Below, one piece after another: positions 35,505 through 48,244 of a stretch of DNA of 64,000 bases. The stretch's first letter is position 1. Every line of letters begins with the position of its first letter. Below the pieces are notes generated by a model. The model ran no database searches. It had not been told where the DNA came from and saw only the letters and a program-made list of their open reading frames with translations. The position numbers and the translations under genes were made by a program. Source of the stretch: Odontocerum albicorne (lineage: Eukaryota; Arthropoda; Insecta; Trichoptera; Odontoceridae); contig OX463848.1 in the NCBI GenBank assembly GCA_949825065.1, positions 28,959,549 to 29,023,548 of the forward strand, read 5' to 3'.

Positions 35505-36100
35505 ATTTATTGTTTAGGATATTTCTGAATTATTTATAAATATTTCATAGATACGCTAACATTTTTTACCTAAAACAATAAAACCATGTTATTAAAGTAT
35601 GTTGTTTTACTACTATCAAAATACTTTAAATGCATTTTTTTGTTCTAAATTATTCCGATTTCATCTTTAAGATGTCCGTTTTGATAATAATAAATATATT
35701 TACTTAGAAAATATCACTAATACGTTTTACATTATTATAACTTACAAGAATTGATATCACTATTTACTAAGTATTTAACATTTCGAAAGAAGTAAAAATA
35801 GTTTCTTCATTTTTATCAAAGGTTTTGGCTTATTTGTGGTAGGTACTCCATTTTAGAATTCTTACCAAGGAATTACTTTGTTATTCAACTAATCAGAGGT
35901 TTGACAAAATTATTCCTTAATTTTTTTTTAAATTTTATATTATAATACAAAATAAAGAAACGACGATATTTTAACAATGTCAACCTATTCTTACCGACCA
36001 CAAAAGAGTTTCGTAAATTTTTGCCATAGTTAGTTTTAAAAACACTTAAATCAAGATAAAGAAAAAGGAAAACTGAACAAATGTTTACATATTTCACGAA
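35505..36100. other. Upstream region of the A4GALT-like gene
   Basis: AT-rich. A TATAAA lies within the palindrome at 35531-35545, but only about 30-40 nt from the ATG, so its role as a promoter is uncertain. The minus frame 35885-36097 is unassigned. Confidence 0.35.
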
Positions 36101-36198
36101 TTAACTCAAAGAAAAGAAAAGACATACGATAAAAGACACATTTCGTAATTGAAGATTACGAAGTGTGTCTTTTATTGTATGTCTTTTCTTTGAGTTAA
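36101..36198. repeat. Long inverted repeat (hairpin), arms 44-49 nt
   Basis: Arms 36101-36149 and 36155-36198 are complementary over their whole length (TTAACTCAAAGAAAAG, GACATACGATAAAAGACACA, CGTAAT) except a 5-nt AAAAG insertion and two or three mismatches, with a 5-nt loop TGAAG. It could be a foldback element or a transcribed hairpin. Confidence 0.95.
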
Positions 36199-36200
36199 TT

Positions 36201-36266
36201 ATAGTTTTTAGTCGCATTTAGGAATACTAGTTCAGGTCTTATAGTTTTTTGTCGCATTTAGGAATA
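36201..36266 (+). repeat. Direct repeat, two copies of about 27 bp
   Basis: ATAGTTTTTAGTCGCATTTA plus GGAATAC appears at 36201 and again at 36239 with one difference. Confidence 0.85.
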
Positions 36267-37486
36267 CACCAACTAGTGTGCGAGTGTTTCGAAAGACCGT
36301 AGCCATGAATGATTCGGCCTGACGGCATGAACAATAAAGAACGACTCATAGATATATGAGCAAAGAACTTGAATAATGCATTATATAATTACGGTAACTA
36401 AATGAAATTTAACAAATGCACCGCAAATATAATTTTTTTTAAATTACCCGCAAAGCACAAGGATTCAAAGAGTACGCGAAAGAGCATGGAACTTCGATTT
36501 TTCACAATGCATTTATTTTAAATAAAATATGAGTATTTTTGGTTCACCACTCCACAATTTCAACTCGAGAATAAATTTCACCCAATAAGGAATTATATTT
36601 TTTTAATAATTAACTAGGATGTATATCTAAATTATGCTTGCAAATTATAACTTCGACTTGAAAAGTTTAAATTGCAATTTTCGTGAAGTTATTTTCAATT
36701 TTTTTTATATTCCACTGTCTATTAATATTTCAACTATTTTAACCTGTTAAAATATTCAAATATATAAAAGAAGTATTCAACTTTTTATGATTCTCTCTCT
36801 CTTTGAATAATGGCCGTGAACTCCTATATATGAAGGAGTATACGCCTTTTTATGATTATACAATCTAAATCTATAACAAAACTTTTTCTATGAATAGCTT
36901 ACTTTATTTGGATATAATGTTTTACTTTAATTTGTTTTGCCAATAATTTGAATTCTAATCATATTTTAATTTAATCCCTATAAATCTTTAATATCTTATT
37001 TTCATCATTCCATTTAATACAGGAATATAATAAATTTATAACTTTTTATAAGTGTAAAAATTTCAAATGTTATTTTTATATTTTATTTATTTGTGGCTAA
37101 ATAATGACGAAGAACAAATATCAGAAATGTATTTTTAAATGCATCACAGTGTAAGACTATAAAACTTACCTGTATTTAAAATTATGCTGGATAATATATA
37201 AAGAAAAAAAGGAAATTTTATATGAGTATCTTATTTGAATAGATAATAACGAAATTTTATTTACAAAACGTGAAAATATATTTGACATGAAATTCTTTTT
37301 TTGAAATTTATACGTTCAACGGATTTATTAAAATAAGCACTTGAAATAAAAAACGTTTAATTATTCGGAACGGAATTAACGGAAGTTTTTTGTACGACTT
37401 AACTTTATTTTCAATCATTCAAATTTTCTTTTTGTCAAAATGAGTTCCTTTTCATACTTTCCTGTATTTTTTTATTATATATTTTT
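36267..37486. other. Very AT-rich stretch, nothing recognised
   Basis: No frames above background and no repeat relations seen. Confidence 0.4.
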
Positions 37487-37560
37487 CCAACCAACCAGAA
37501 ACATGTTCGAGACCGTCAGGGAAAACAAGACTATTGCAATAGTCCTCGTTAAGAAAAGCC
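37487..37560 (-). mobile_element. SINE1 body fragment
   Basis: Minus strand: CAGTCTTGTTTTCCCTGACG, then CATGTTTCTGGTTGGTTGG. Confidence 0.5.
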
Positions 37561-37734
37561 CCAAAGTAAAGTCCGCAGTCTCTAAAAGCTGCCAAAACTA
37601 AGGTTTAGAAACCCTATGTTTAAAATGATTGCTTCAGTGAATGTAACTGCATGGATGCACAATATTATTATCATCACAGCCGACCGGTTGTGGTGCATAT
37701 AAATTCGGGAATTTTATTGCACCATGGGTTGACT

Positions 37735-37800
37735 AAAACTGTAGATAAAACTCGAGTTAATAATGACTCTTGTAGCATTATTTATGGAAGTGAAAGTTGG
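37735..37800 (+). mobile_element. Small LINE RT remnant
   Basis: One frame reads RVNNDSCSIIYGSESWILRK, matching the LLYGSEsWtL block downstream of LINE RT domains. Only this block is visible. Confidence 0.4.
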
Positions 37801-37865
37801 ATATTAAGAAAAAAATAAAAAAAACAATTGCTCTTCTAAGAATATTAAGAATAAAAATAATACGT

Positions 37866-38076
37866 CTGTAACGAACTTCATGGCCTAGTTGATAAAACGC
37901 CTGTCTCCCAACCCGGAGCTTGCGGGTTGAAATCCTAGTGGATTTCAGATTTTTGAAAAATAATTGCCATCTGATTTTCACTCAAAGCCTCTTTAAAATC
38001 TTTCTGGTTGATTAGAAGAAATTGTCAAATGGACTAGGTTATACTGTTTACAACGAAAGTGTAATACAATACGTGT
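37866..38076 (+). mobile_element. SINE1 copy, full length
   Basis: CGAACTTCATGGCCTAGTTG, AACGCCTGTCTCCCAACCCG, GGAGCTTGCGGGTTGAAATC, GATTTTCACTCAAAGCC, TTTCTGGTTGATTAGAAG and the tail GTTATACTGTTTACAACGAA, AGTGTAATACAATAC. Confidence 0.8.
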
Positions 38077-38281
38077 AACAAAGTTTAACTAATTAACAAA
38101 TAAGAAAACTGTTTGTTAGTTATGAATGTCATATTTAAAATTCAGTAAGAAATCTTGAATAGGACACATCAAGACGTTAAGATTCTGAAGATTTACAAAT
38201 AAATTGTTACATCGCACTTAAAAAGTAGCCGGTGAAAATTTATTTATTTATTCATTCACTGCATTTCAAAATTTACGATTT

Positions 38282-38330
38282 GGAGGATTTGTTGTCAAAT
38301 AGCAATCTTTTCCAACCAAGCAAAGATCGT
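38282..38330 (-). mobile_element. SINE1 body fragment
   Basis: Minus strand: TGCTTGGTTGGAAAAGATTG and CTATTTGACAACAAATCC correspond to the palindrome region of SINE1. Confidence 0.4.
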
Positions 38331-38782
38331 TTAAGAAATAATTTTCTAATTTTGAATGAAAATTTTACACTATAGCTTTATACAACAAAAATAAATTGAT
38401 GATACACCGAATTGTAAGTTAAAAGGAAAATAGGAATCTTTTGACGATTTAAATATAACAATTTCAATAGCGGCTAGGAAATAGTAGGGCATATTAAGAA
38501 GTGGGATATTGGGGAAATCAGGAAACACGCTACGTCACTGAAGGGAAGTATAATACTTTTTGAGTAGCTATAGATAAAAAATCTAGCTTGGCTAACTTTT
38601 CCCACGTCAAACGGGGAAATTAATATTTTTTCATGACAATTTGTTGATTTGTTATGAAAATCTCCAAAAAAGTATTTTATGTATACAATTTTTCAATATT
38701 TTTTTTCCAATATAGTGCTATAGCAACACATTAAATATCCTATTTTGACGTCCGATGGAGTTAGCTAAATATATTTATATAA

Positions 38783-38914
38783 TTGTATTACACTTTCATT
38801 GTATTCGTATATAGTTCAATCTAGTAGACCTATTGCCATGAGATTGTCTCAAAATTGAACCCTCAACTCTCGGGCTGAAAGACAGGTGTCTTACTTAGTA
38901 AGCAACGGAGTTAA
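38783..38914 (-). mobile_element. SINE1 copy, internally deleted
   Basis: Minus strand: AACTCCGTTGCTTACTAAG, GACACCTGTCTTTCAGCC, GAGAGTTGAGGGTTCAATTT, then directly GAGACAATCTCATGGCAATA and the tail CAATGAAAGTGTAATACAAT. About 60 bp of body is lost between head and palindrome. Confidence 0.7.
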
Positions 38915-39301
38915 TATGATTAGCATAGATTCAAATATTGAACTAATTTAAGCTTTTATTTGATCAAAATGCTTTTTGGGGTTCCACATGATCCAGCTCA
39001 ATAAATTTGTCTTTTAACTTCACATCTGTTATTCCAGGTTAAAAATCGAATCATTTTAGTGCTTAAATTGCCTTCCTACTAAATCTACAGAATAATTTTC
39101 GAAATAATTGTACAGTACGTTCCAAACATTCGCAATATATTTACTTCTTCTGTTCTTATGAAATTTTCGATTGTTGTATTTTATTATTTAATAATATTTT
39201 TCGTTTAAAATCTTATTGTGTCTAGTTGATGTAAATTAGGAACTATAAAATGTTATAATAAAAGTGAGCAAACGGAAACAAATTATCTTTTTATAGAATT
39301 T

Positions 39302-39332
39302 TTATAAAACTCTCAAACATCTTCGTGTTAGT
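39302..39332 (+). promoter_or_regulatory. Possible core promoter
   Basis: TATAAAA at 39302-39308, followed about 25 nt later by an initiator-like TTAGTA (39327). A start there would give a 5'UTR of about 50 nt before the ATG at 39379. Position-based inference only. Confidence 0.3.
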
Positions 39333-39378
39333 ATAACACATTCGAAAGCTATCATACCTTTGTGTATAGTCAAGTAGA

Positions 39379-39469
39379 ATGAGCAGCACAGAAGAGGAAA
39401 TGCTAGATCCAACTGATGTGTGGTTTTCAATACCGTCTACATCGGCTCAAGGCAACCAAGACCCAAGCA
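39379..39469 (+). CDS. N-terminus of an unknown gene, cut by the gap
   Basis: Thirty codons from ATG, beginning MSSTEEEMLDPTDVWFSIPS and ending at the run of N. The sequence is acidic and mixed in composition, with no low-complexity or transposon resemblance, unlike most open frames here. A TATA-like box and initiator sit at a sensible distance upstream. I do not recognise the family. What follows the gap is pure (TA)n, so if this is a gene, its first intron probably begins within the gap. No downstream exon was identified in the window. Confidence 0.4.
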
Positions 39470-39669
39470 NNNNNNNNNNNNNNNNNNNNNNNNNNNNNNN
39501 NNNNNNNNNNNNNNNNNNNNNNNNNNNNNNNNNNNNNNNNNNNNNNNNNNNNNNNNNNNNNNNNNNNNNNNNNNNNNNNNNNNNNNNNNNNNNNNNNNNN
39601 NNNNNNNNNNNNNNNNNNNNNNNNNNNNNNNNNNNNNNNNNNNNNNNNNNNNNNNNNNNNNNNNNNNNN
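39470..39669. other. Assembly gap, 200 N
   Basis: Exactly 200 N. The round number suggests an arbitrary placeholder, so the true distance is unknown. It borders the (TA)n tract, which probably caused the break. Confidence 1.
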
Positions 39670-41308
<1,639 letters not shown>

Positions 41309-41443
41309 ATATACATGACGACCTCCATTGGTAATACGTTATATCCGGGACAGGTGTGTTCGATTTCCGGTGGTACCCGAAAAACAAAAAAACGTCCTGA
41401 AAAAATAATATTCGTTTATCAACAACATTCGCATACACTAGAT

Positions 41444-43231
41444 CAGTGTTCACCAACCTTTTGAAACCCGCGGACCGGTCAAAATAAGATAAATATTTCC
41501 AGGACTGCTTATTCAGAAATAAAAACTATTATTTATATAGTACATATTTTGTTTATTAGTTTTTAAACCTTATATTATAACATACATATGTACATATTGC
41601 AAATACAAAAAAAAAAAAAATTATGTTATTAATTGAAATAATTAGAAACCGATCAGAAAATATATTTTTAATAATAGACATTTGGAAAATGAAATATTTG
41701 GTTTTAAAAAATGAGTGCGATATCTGCTGCTGCATCTTTGCTAGAATAGTTATTACGTACCGTGGCGGCTCCAGTGTTGTTTCAGAGAGATGTAGCGCTG
41801 CATTGATATCCATTCGGTTTCTCTGTTTCGTTTTTATTACTGACATAATCGAAAAAGTTTTCTCACATCAATAGGTAGGTAATCGAAAATGCGGACAATA
41901 ATTAAATGGCTTTATAACTTAGACATGGATATTCTTCTTCGAGTGATATCCAAAACTAAGACAACGTTTATATTTTATGTCTGGACAGCAGAGTGGCATT
42001 AGAAGACAACTCGATTAGGTTTCCTTTCTCTTGAGTGCGCATGATTTGATGTCTTCCATGAAGGGATTATTAATCCAAAGGTTGCCTTTACGAGGATCCT
42101 CAATTTCAGGAAAATAGTAATTAATTGTTTGTACTAACGCTCTTAAACGTTGACTTATTATGTTTTAAATAACCTTCTGGTTGACGTTAGCAGCAATCGA
42201 AAAGTCTTGTAGAAGGGAAAAATTGTCTATATCTCTCTCCTGTACGCGACTATCCCAAAAATAGTTTATTTTTAAATGCATCCATCTTATTTCTCATGGT
42301 AAAAATATTTGTATAGAATCCCTGGAGATACCCCTCGAAGCAAAGTAGAATATCATCGTTGCTCACGTTAGTTGATTCATCAAGTTGAATCACAAAACAT
42401 CTCGATTTCTTTACCCCTTCTGCAACTTGCTCTTACAATTATTTTTGCTTGTTTCTTCTAAACTTAAAGTACTCGGTCTCGGATAATTTTTGGTGTCATC
42501 ACAATTCTTCTCCTGATTATTATTCTTGTTTTTAAAGAATGTTTAAAGGTGTTGCTGTTTGTTTTTATTTTTTTTTTCCATTTTGTAGAGTTTATAATTT
42601 TGCAACACAATTACACAAGTAACACTTTTCCGAATAACGCAAAATAGGATAAACAAACGATGGATGCAATGAATTTAAGAACGTTCGGGTACCGCAAGGT
42701 GTGCAGGATGCAGGACTCGTCAACAGAAGAGCTATCACAACATAAGACCTGGCGAAACAATGCACAATATGATCTTTGAGGAGTAATAAAGTAATATGTA
42801 CTTTCTAGTTCAAAATTTACTGTTCATGGAAGTACACGCTAATATATTTCTTATTCATGGGGAATAGGGTAGTTATTGGCATTCATGGCTTACCTGACTT
42901 ATGATTCTTGGGATATTCTGGATTCCTCAATAGGAACATCTGTGTTTTTGTTAGAAGTCGGGGAGAATTCTATAAATTTCTAGGCAGAAAACCCTTGAAA
43001 CAAACACTCCAATTCCTTCTGCACGCCGCAAATAATATCATTAAGTAATATTGCATTTTAAAAATATAAAAGTATAATTACATAAAAACTTTTTTTTTAT
43101 TTGTTTTATTTTAATTTTTAAAGAGAGATTTGGGAAATTTTAGTATAAGCATTTTAAAATAACCGACTACTTTTTGCGGACCAGCAGAAAATTTCTGCGG
43201 ACCGCCACTGGTCCGCTGTTGTGGATCACTG
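41444..43231. mobile_element. hAT transposon, 1788 bp, 8-bp TSD
   Basis: Ends CAGTGTTCACCAAC and (right, reverse complement) CAGTGATCCACAAC. Subterminal ACCCGCGGACCGGTC and CGGACCGCCACTGGTCCGC give the typical GC-rich 'ggaccggt' ends of this hAT group. Flanked by CACTAGAT (41436-41443) and CATTAGAT (43232-43239). Contains a broken minus-strand transposase. Confidence 0.92.
41556..42430 (-). pseudogene. hAT transposase, broken
   Basis: From high to low coordinates on the minus strand: near 42415-42240, CFVIQLDESTNVSNDDILLC, FEGYLQGFYTN and MRNKMDAFKNKLF (the LDES/T block around the first acidic catalytic residue of this hAT group). Further blocks lie in shifted frames. The C-terminal frame 41556-41846 has RMDINAALHLSETTLEPPRY and KMQQQISHS, typical of the hATC end of ZBED-like transposases. 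Stops and frameshifts separate the blocks and the N-terminal BED finger is not visible, so the gene is dead. Confidence 0.8.
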
Positions 43232-43425
43232 CATTAGATGTGTTCGAGTATTGTTATCTCTACACGTGCGGTAATGTAACCATCATGTGCCATGACGCAC
43301 TACAAGTTCAGTGCCTACTCCAGTGTTTGTAAACCCGAAGGCACGATTAAATATGATGTTATCTCCTGGACACGCTTTTCAATATGTTTACATCACCAAT
43401 TCGGATATATTGGAGAGTACAATTT

Positions 43426-44010
43426 CAATGCATGAATTATCGAAGCATTTTTCATGATCGAAACATGTTTTACTACCAAAGTATGTTTTATAATCAAATC
43501 AGAAATACCCCTTTTCGCAGAGAAAAAACATCCACGACATAATATTAGCAGTTTCAAAACTAACCATGGTATCGGTTATATTAACTGACAGTGAGATTAG
43601 CTGGGTTTTAGAACAACAGACGCCTTGTTGAGGCAAGTCGAACTTTTTGCGTGGCTAGCCATCTCCTCTGAAATAAACTTCATGTTTTATATTGGGTGAA
43701 GAACAGTATTAAAACCTTTATTAAGGTCATTTTGTAGACTTTTGAGAGATGCAACGCGAAAACGGAATCACTCAAGCAGTTATTTTGATAACTTTGTAGA
43801 GCTTAAGAAGTAAATTATTAGTAATAGCCGCTGTACGGCGAAAAGTTTTGAAAATGTGCCACAATGAACATAATTATTATTGCCTGTCACTTTAGTACTC
43901 ATGTAGAATAAAAGAACGATAGTTTTTTTTAGATTGAAAAACATATCACAATCTTCTTATATTCCTTGTGCAATTTTTTAAATTTGTAACTTTAAAATGT
44001 GTAAATACTT
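43426..44010. other. Intergenic stretch, nothing recognised
   Basis: No coding or repeat relation noted. Confidence 0.35.
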
Positions 44011-44110
44011 ATAATTGTAAAATTGAAGCTATCGCCCGTATAAGGATCTATTTCAACGACCCTTCGTATGACGATAGACCCTCCTACGGGTGATAGCATC
44101 AATTATAATT
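44011..44110. repeat. Inverted repeat with structured loop
   Basis: Arms 44011-44040 and 44085-44110 pair (AATTGAAGCTATCGCCCGTA against the reverse complement of TACGGGTGATAGCATCAATT), and the 44-nt loop contains a further AAGG/CCTT pairing. Single copy in the window. Confidence 0.8.
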
Positions 44111-45120
44111 TAAAATTTGTATGACAGGTAAATTTGTTGACTTTATATTCGTATTTGTTGGGCTGCAGCGTAGTTATACTCACACTAATATTTTTATAAG
44201 ATTTTGACAAACTGTGTTTGATGTAAAAATGACTAAATTTTGGATATTTTATTGGAGTAGGGTCAGTATATTGATATGCTGAGAGTTGTCACACCTTATA
44301 AGTGGCTGAAGCTTAGACTTATTGGATTGTTAGCATGTGTAAGTCAACTATAGTACTCGTATGTAAGACCAGTCTTAACGTTACTGTTAATATTAACCGT
44401 TTATCTTATTTGGAATATATAAGCATTTAAATTTACAAAAAAAAATATAAACGTGTATTAAATACTATAATCTTGATCTTTTAGCGGTGTTCTGCACTGC
44501 AGTGTGATACTGACTGTAAAGTATTTAGAGCCTTAATTTATTTTTCATGCGAGAAACGAGTAAATAACATAAAGAACGGGGAAAAAGTGCTTAAGCAAAG
44601 CAATCTGGCCGTGACACGAACAGAATGTTAATTAGCTCTTTGTATTCTCTGATTGGAAAACTTAATCGAGTTATAAATACGATTTTTCTAGGAAATTACA
44701 CTTTCAGAAATATTAAGCCGTTAAACTTGCTTATAAGGGTCGTGACAAATTGGTTTGCTAGTCGGCTCAGAAAATAAAACTTGATTTGGATATTGAATTA
44801 TGTACGTATTATCAATTGAATATGAAATTTATAAGGCTCTATTTATGAGTATTTGATATTGATAATTTATTTAAGTCTTGGGTAGTGGAATGAAATATTT
44901 TACGACACTTTTATAAAAGGACCTTTATGTTCAATGTGAACTTTACTTAATTATCAATTCAACGTGTTAACACTTTAATAGGATAATTCAATGTTTATCA
45001 CGGTTAGTTTTTTTGTTCCTTGCAATTTGAAGAACACCTTTAAAATTAAAAACATATTTCTCTTATTTTTAATGTTCTTTTAAAATTTATTTTTGTTGAA
45101 AAATATTAACATTTATAATA
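44111..45120. other. AT-rich stretch, nothing recognised
   Basis: No coding frame or repeat relation seen. A TACTCGTA octamer lies at 44354. Confidence 0.35.
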
Positions 45121-46130
45121 TCCCAATAAACATCTCCTTAAAATTGGAGCCTGAATTCAAGGACCAAACCTTTATACTAATACTAAATCTTGACCTGAAA
45201 TTTTTTTCGGTCTTCATCAGAGATATAAGTTTACTTAAGATTTTTTCCTGAATTCGTATGGCTTCAGTAAGGATTTATTAGCATTTAATATTTAAGTTAA
45301 AAGAATCGAATGCTCACCCTACACCATGAACTTGTGAAACAGTAAGGAGAATTTCATCCTAACATTGGAAGACGTGGAGTGCCGGACTGTGGATCGTCCT
45401 GGTTGGAGGCGTTTAATGATATCCCTGTGTTCTTTATTGAAAATATATTGTGATGATGATGCTTTAGGCCGGTTTCTAAATGAAGGTCTATGAGTCTTAG
45501 AATTCCAAAAATATGTCAATGTTTTTGCCATTGCTGGTTCTGTGGTGTGGAATGGTCTGCCTTTTGGTAGAAGAATTAGAAATGTGGATGGCATGAGCAG
45601 CTTCAAGAAGCATTTAAAGATAACCCTTTTTGGGAGGTCCTATCAAAATGTATGATTACATCTGAACACTACATATAAACACTACATCTGAAGATAAATA
45701 TGTTACTCTCACATATCAAAAGATCTACAGAGATGTCTTTGTATTTTTCTGCGGTTCGCTTACTTTTTTTTCTAAATATATGCAGATGTAGACAAGTGCC
45801 TATCTGTGGCGTTATAGCAGAAGTTGATATGTCCGTTTTACCTTAGTTTACAGGTGAAGCAATATTAGCTTTGATAAGCTGTTAAAATCAGTATAAATAA
45901 GCATTTTTTAAGTTTTTCCAAACGATATATCTTTTGTTTAGATAATGACTGACACACCAAGTTTTGCCATAACACGCTGAGAAATATTTTCTATAAATTG
46001 GGAGAATAAACACAAAATGACAAAAAACGGACATATCAACTTCTGCCATAACGCCACAGATATAATGACCCTAGCCACTATTTTTCTATTCTTACACTCA
46101 ACTTATATTTATCAATTGTGTAATATTTTT
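45121..46130 (+). mobile_element. LINE-A 3' part, copy 1, carrying a MITE
   Basis: 45121-45800 is paralogous to 48245-48930. One frame reads FAIAGSVVWNGLPFGRRIRN, then MSSFKKHLKITLFGRSYQNV, the terminal block of CR1-like LINE proteins. The 3'UTR-like part (CATATCAAAAGATCTACAGA, TTTTTCTGCGGTTCGCTTAC, ATGCAGATGTAGACAAGTG) is interrupted by the MITE at 45803-46060 and resumes as TAATGACCCTAGCCAC, as in AATAGCCAC at 58247. Confidence 0.75.
45803..46060. mobile_element. MITE, 258 bp, 37-bp TIRs, TA target
   Basis: The left end TCTGTGGCGTTATAGCAGAA plus GTTGATATGTCCGTTTT is matched by the reverse complement of the right end with one difference in 37. Flanked by TA on both sides (45801-45802, 46061-46062), so a Tc1/mariner-type target. 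No coding capacity. Inserted in the LINE-A relic. Confidence 0.93.
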
Positions 46131-46385
46131 TAATCTATTAACGAAAGTGTGTTGAACGCCAAGCTAGAGCGCCCGTGAAGATAATATTTTCTCTTAAAGG
46201 CTCTATATAATTTTTCCTTTTATTGTTATTATAAAATGAGTTTTGTTCCATTACTAAAAAAAGATTTGTTTTTTGTCTATTATTTTTCATGTGCGTATTT
46301 AAATATAAATTGCTTCTTAGTAAATTGGTGAAGATCTTTTTCTTTGAAACTCTGTTTTTGATCAATTTATTCGTCAATTCATAAA

Positions 46386-46420
46386 GTGCCTTACCAACTA
46401 GGCCATGAAAGTTGTCTTTA
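46386..46420 (-). mobile_element. SINE2 head fragment
   Basis: Minus strand reads GACAACTTTCATGGCCTAG, TTGGTAAGGCAC. Confidence 0.45.
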
Positions 46421-46501
46421 GTGGTTTTTTAAAGAAAGATATATGTAAAGAGATAAGAGGTTTGTATTCATTTTTTAAAGTTATACTTTCCAAACTTTGT
46501 A

Positions 46502-46855
46502 TTGTTAATTAAATTTAATTATTTATTTTTCTTTCCGTGCCGTATTATATTTGGAATGATGTATGAATCCGATATCATAAGTGTTTTTTTATATGTTATT
46601 GATATGTTATCCTTTGTTTTTTTAATTGTAACTGCGATAAGTAAAGAACACTTAATATTATTTATTCTGTTAACAAGTACGTACATTATGAACACTGTAA
46701 TAAAGCTTATATATAAAACATCAGTTAAATTCATCACTTACGCAGGAGTCAGCAGTACCACATCAGTTTTCACATTATTCTTCACTTCTCTCCTTCCGTC
46801 GCCTCCTTCTTGTCATTCAATCAGCCCAAAGAAATTTATCAAAGAAACCTGTTGA
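46502..46855 (+). other. Hydrophobic open frame, unassigned
   Basis: An open frame of 117 codons with two or three potential membrane segments (for example VFLYVIDMLSFVFLIVTAIS, then LILFILLTSTYIM) separated by short polar turns. That pattern would fit an exon of a small multi-membrane protein, but AT-rich DNA produces such frames by chance and no splice sites clearly frame it. Confidence 0.15.
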
Positions 46856-47261
46856 TGTCGGCAGTATTTTCACGTCCAACTAACGTATAAATTTTATTTC
46901 TTTTTCAAGTTTTTCCTTTTAGTTGCGTCGTTTGGTGAAAAACTAGCGAACCCTGTCGGTGACGTCCAATAAGGTACTTGGGGACGGTCTCATTTATTCC
47001 CTTTACCGGACTGTTTTTGATGACCATAAGATATCTAAAACTTTTATCTACCTTCGTCCAAGGTTATTTTTTTGTGTTTTATAAATTATTATTTCATTGT
47101 CACAACAATATTAATAGTTTTTTTTTTGTTAAAAGGCAACTCATTTCAATGTTTCTTTAATTAAACTAAAGTTGTTATTTAACATTCAAAAGGTAAAATG
47201 TATAGACCACATGTTTGATTATTTATTCATTAATATGGTGCTTTTCAACATAACCGAATCG

Positions 47262-47555
47262 GTGATACAGACATATTGAAGAACGTAGCTGGGAGACAAT
47301 ATTGTCTACTTTCTCATTCATCGAGCCTTTGGACTTAGAGGCACAGTAGGCACCAAACTTGTGGTTAATCATTGCAAACTATCCAGAACGTGATTGCAAC
47401 AACACTTGCGCTTGCTTTTATTGTTACCAGTTGAACTCCTGTATCTGAAATCCTTTTTTTTTCGGGTACCGTCGGAATTCGAAGCTAAAATCCATGAAAA
47501 CTAAGCGTCGTCTTACCATCTTTGCTGGGCCATGCAGTTGAGGATATCCTTGCAG
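47262..47555 (-). mobile_element. SINE2 copy
   Basis: Minus strand: GCATGGCCCAGCAAAGATGG, TAAGACGACGCTTAG, GCTTCGAATTCCGACGGTAC, CCGAAAAAAAAGGATTTC, ACTGGTAACAATA, TTTGGTGCCTACTGTGCC, GGCTCGATGAATGAGAAAG, CTTCAATATGTCTGTATCAC. Full head-to-tail order. Confidence 0.75.
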
Positions 47556-47794
47556 TCTCAACATCAATTCAGTTGAAACGTGAAACTGTGCTGCGTTTTT
47601 ATTAGTGATTGAGCCTTTGCACACCAGTAAAATCACAGCTTCACCGCTGTACTAGATCCGATGGCACACCGAAATGAGACGATCAAACGACATCAGAATG
47701 AGTTTTTTTTTCTTTTTACTAGAATATATATAACCGAAGTCATAGGTATTCTTATATTCCCGAATACTATGCGAAAAAAATCCTATGTCATTCA

Positions 47795-47915
47795 AGGGGA
47801 ATAGCACAGTGCGGGGTTCGAACCGACGACATTCCACACGAAAGTCCAGTGCGTTACCGCACAGTTACCATACTTCTCAAGCGTCTCACCAACTATACTA
47901 CGAAGGTCGTCAGAT
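47795..47915 (-). mobile_element. Different tRNA-like SINE or pseudo-tRNA, next to a SINE1 head
   Basis: Minus strand carries a compact tRNA-like block: AACTGTGCGGTAACGCACTG, then GTCGTCGGTTCGAACCCCGC (strong B-box). Arms do not pair well enough at the acceptor end for a functional tRNA. A SINE1 head start (GACGACCTTCGTAGTATAG) lies at 47890-47913. The block differs from both SINE1 and SINE2 heads, so it may mark a third family. Confidence 0.5.
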
Positions 47916-48244
47916 AGAATAAATGTATTTTCCTTTTAGCAGAAAAAGAAAGTCAAAGATTTTTCATTTATTTTTTAAGGTAAAAATATGTAATGTGTCA
48001 AATAATTAACATTCTTCTTATTATTCTCGAGGTGCCTTCTTCTATCAGAGGGTAACCACCAACATGGCAATCCTTATCTTTTTAACGGTAATCCAGAACA
48101 ACTCAGTAAAACTGCACCCAGGCCACTCCCGCAAGTTCTTAAATCAAAGTGCTACGGCATTTTCCGCTGCGTCGTTTGCCATTTATTTATCTATGAATTA
48201 TCTATGTGTTATAATGTGTCTTGTGCCACTCATTTTCGGACTGA

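Larger units (their letters stand above)
41309..43425 (+). mobile_element. SINE2 copy, split by a hAT insertion
   Basis: Left part 41309-41443: GACGACCTCCATTGGTAATA, GTGTTCGATTTCCGGTGGTA, CCCGAAAAACAAAAAAACG. Right part 43232-43425: CATTAGATGTGTTCGAGTAT, AAGTTCAGTGCCTACTCCAG, CGAAGGCACGATTAAATATG, TTTTCAATATGTTTACATCA. Removing 41444-43231 plus one copy of the 8-bp duplication restores a continuous SINE2 matching the copy at 30958. Confidence 0.85.

Noticed and set aside
45319..45606. Minus-strand frame of 95 codons
   Set aside because: Antisense shadow of the LINE-A terminal block.
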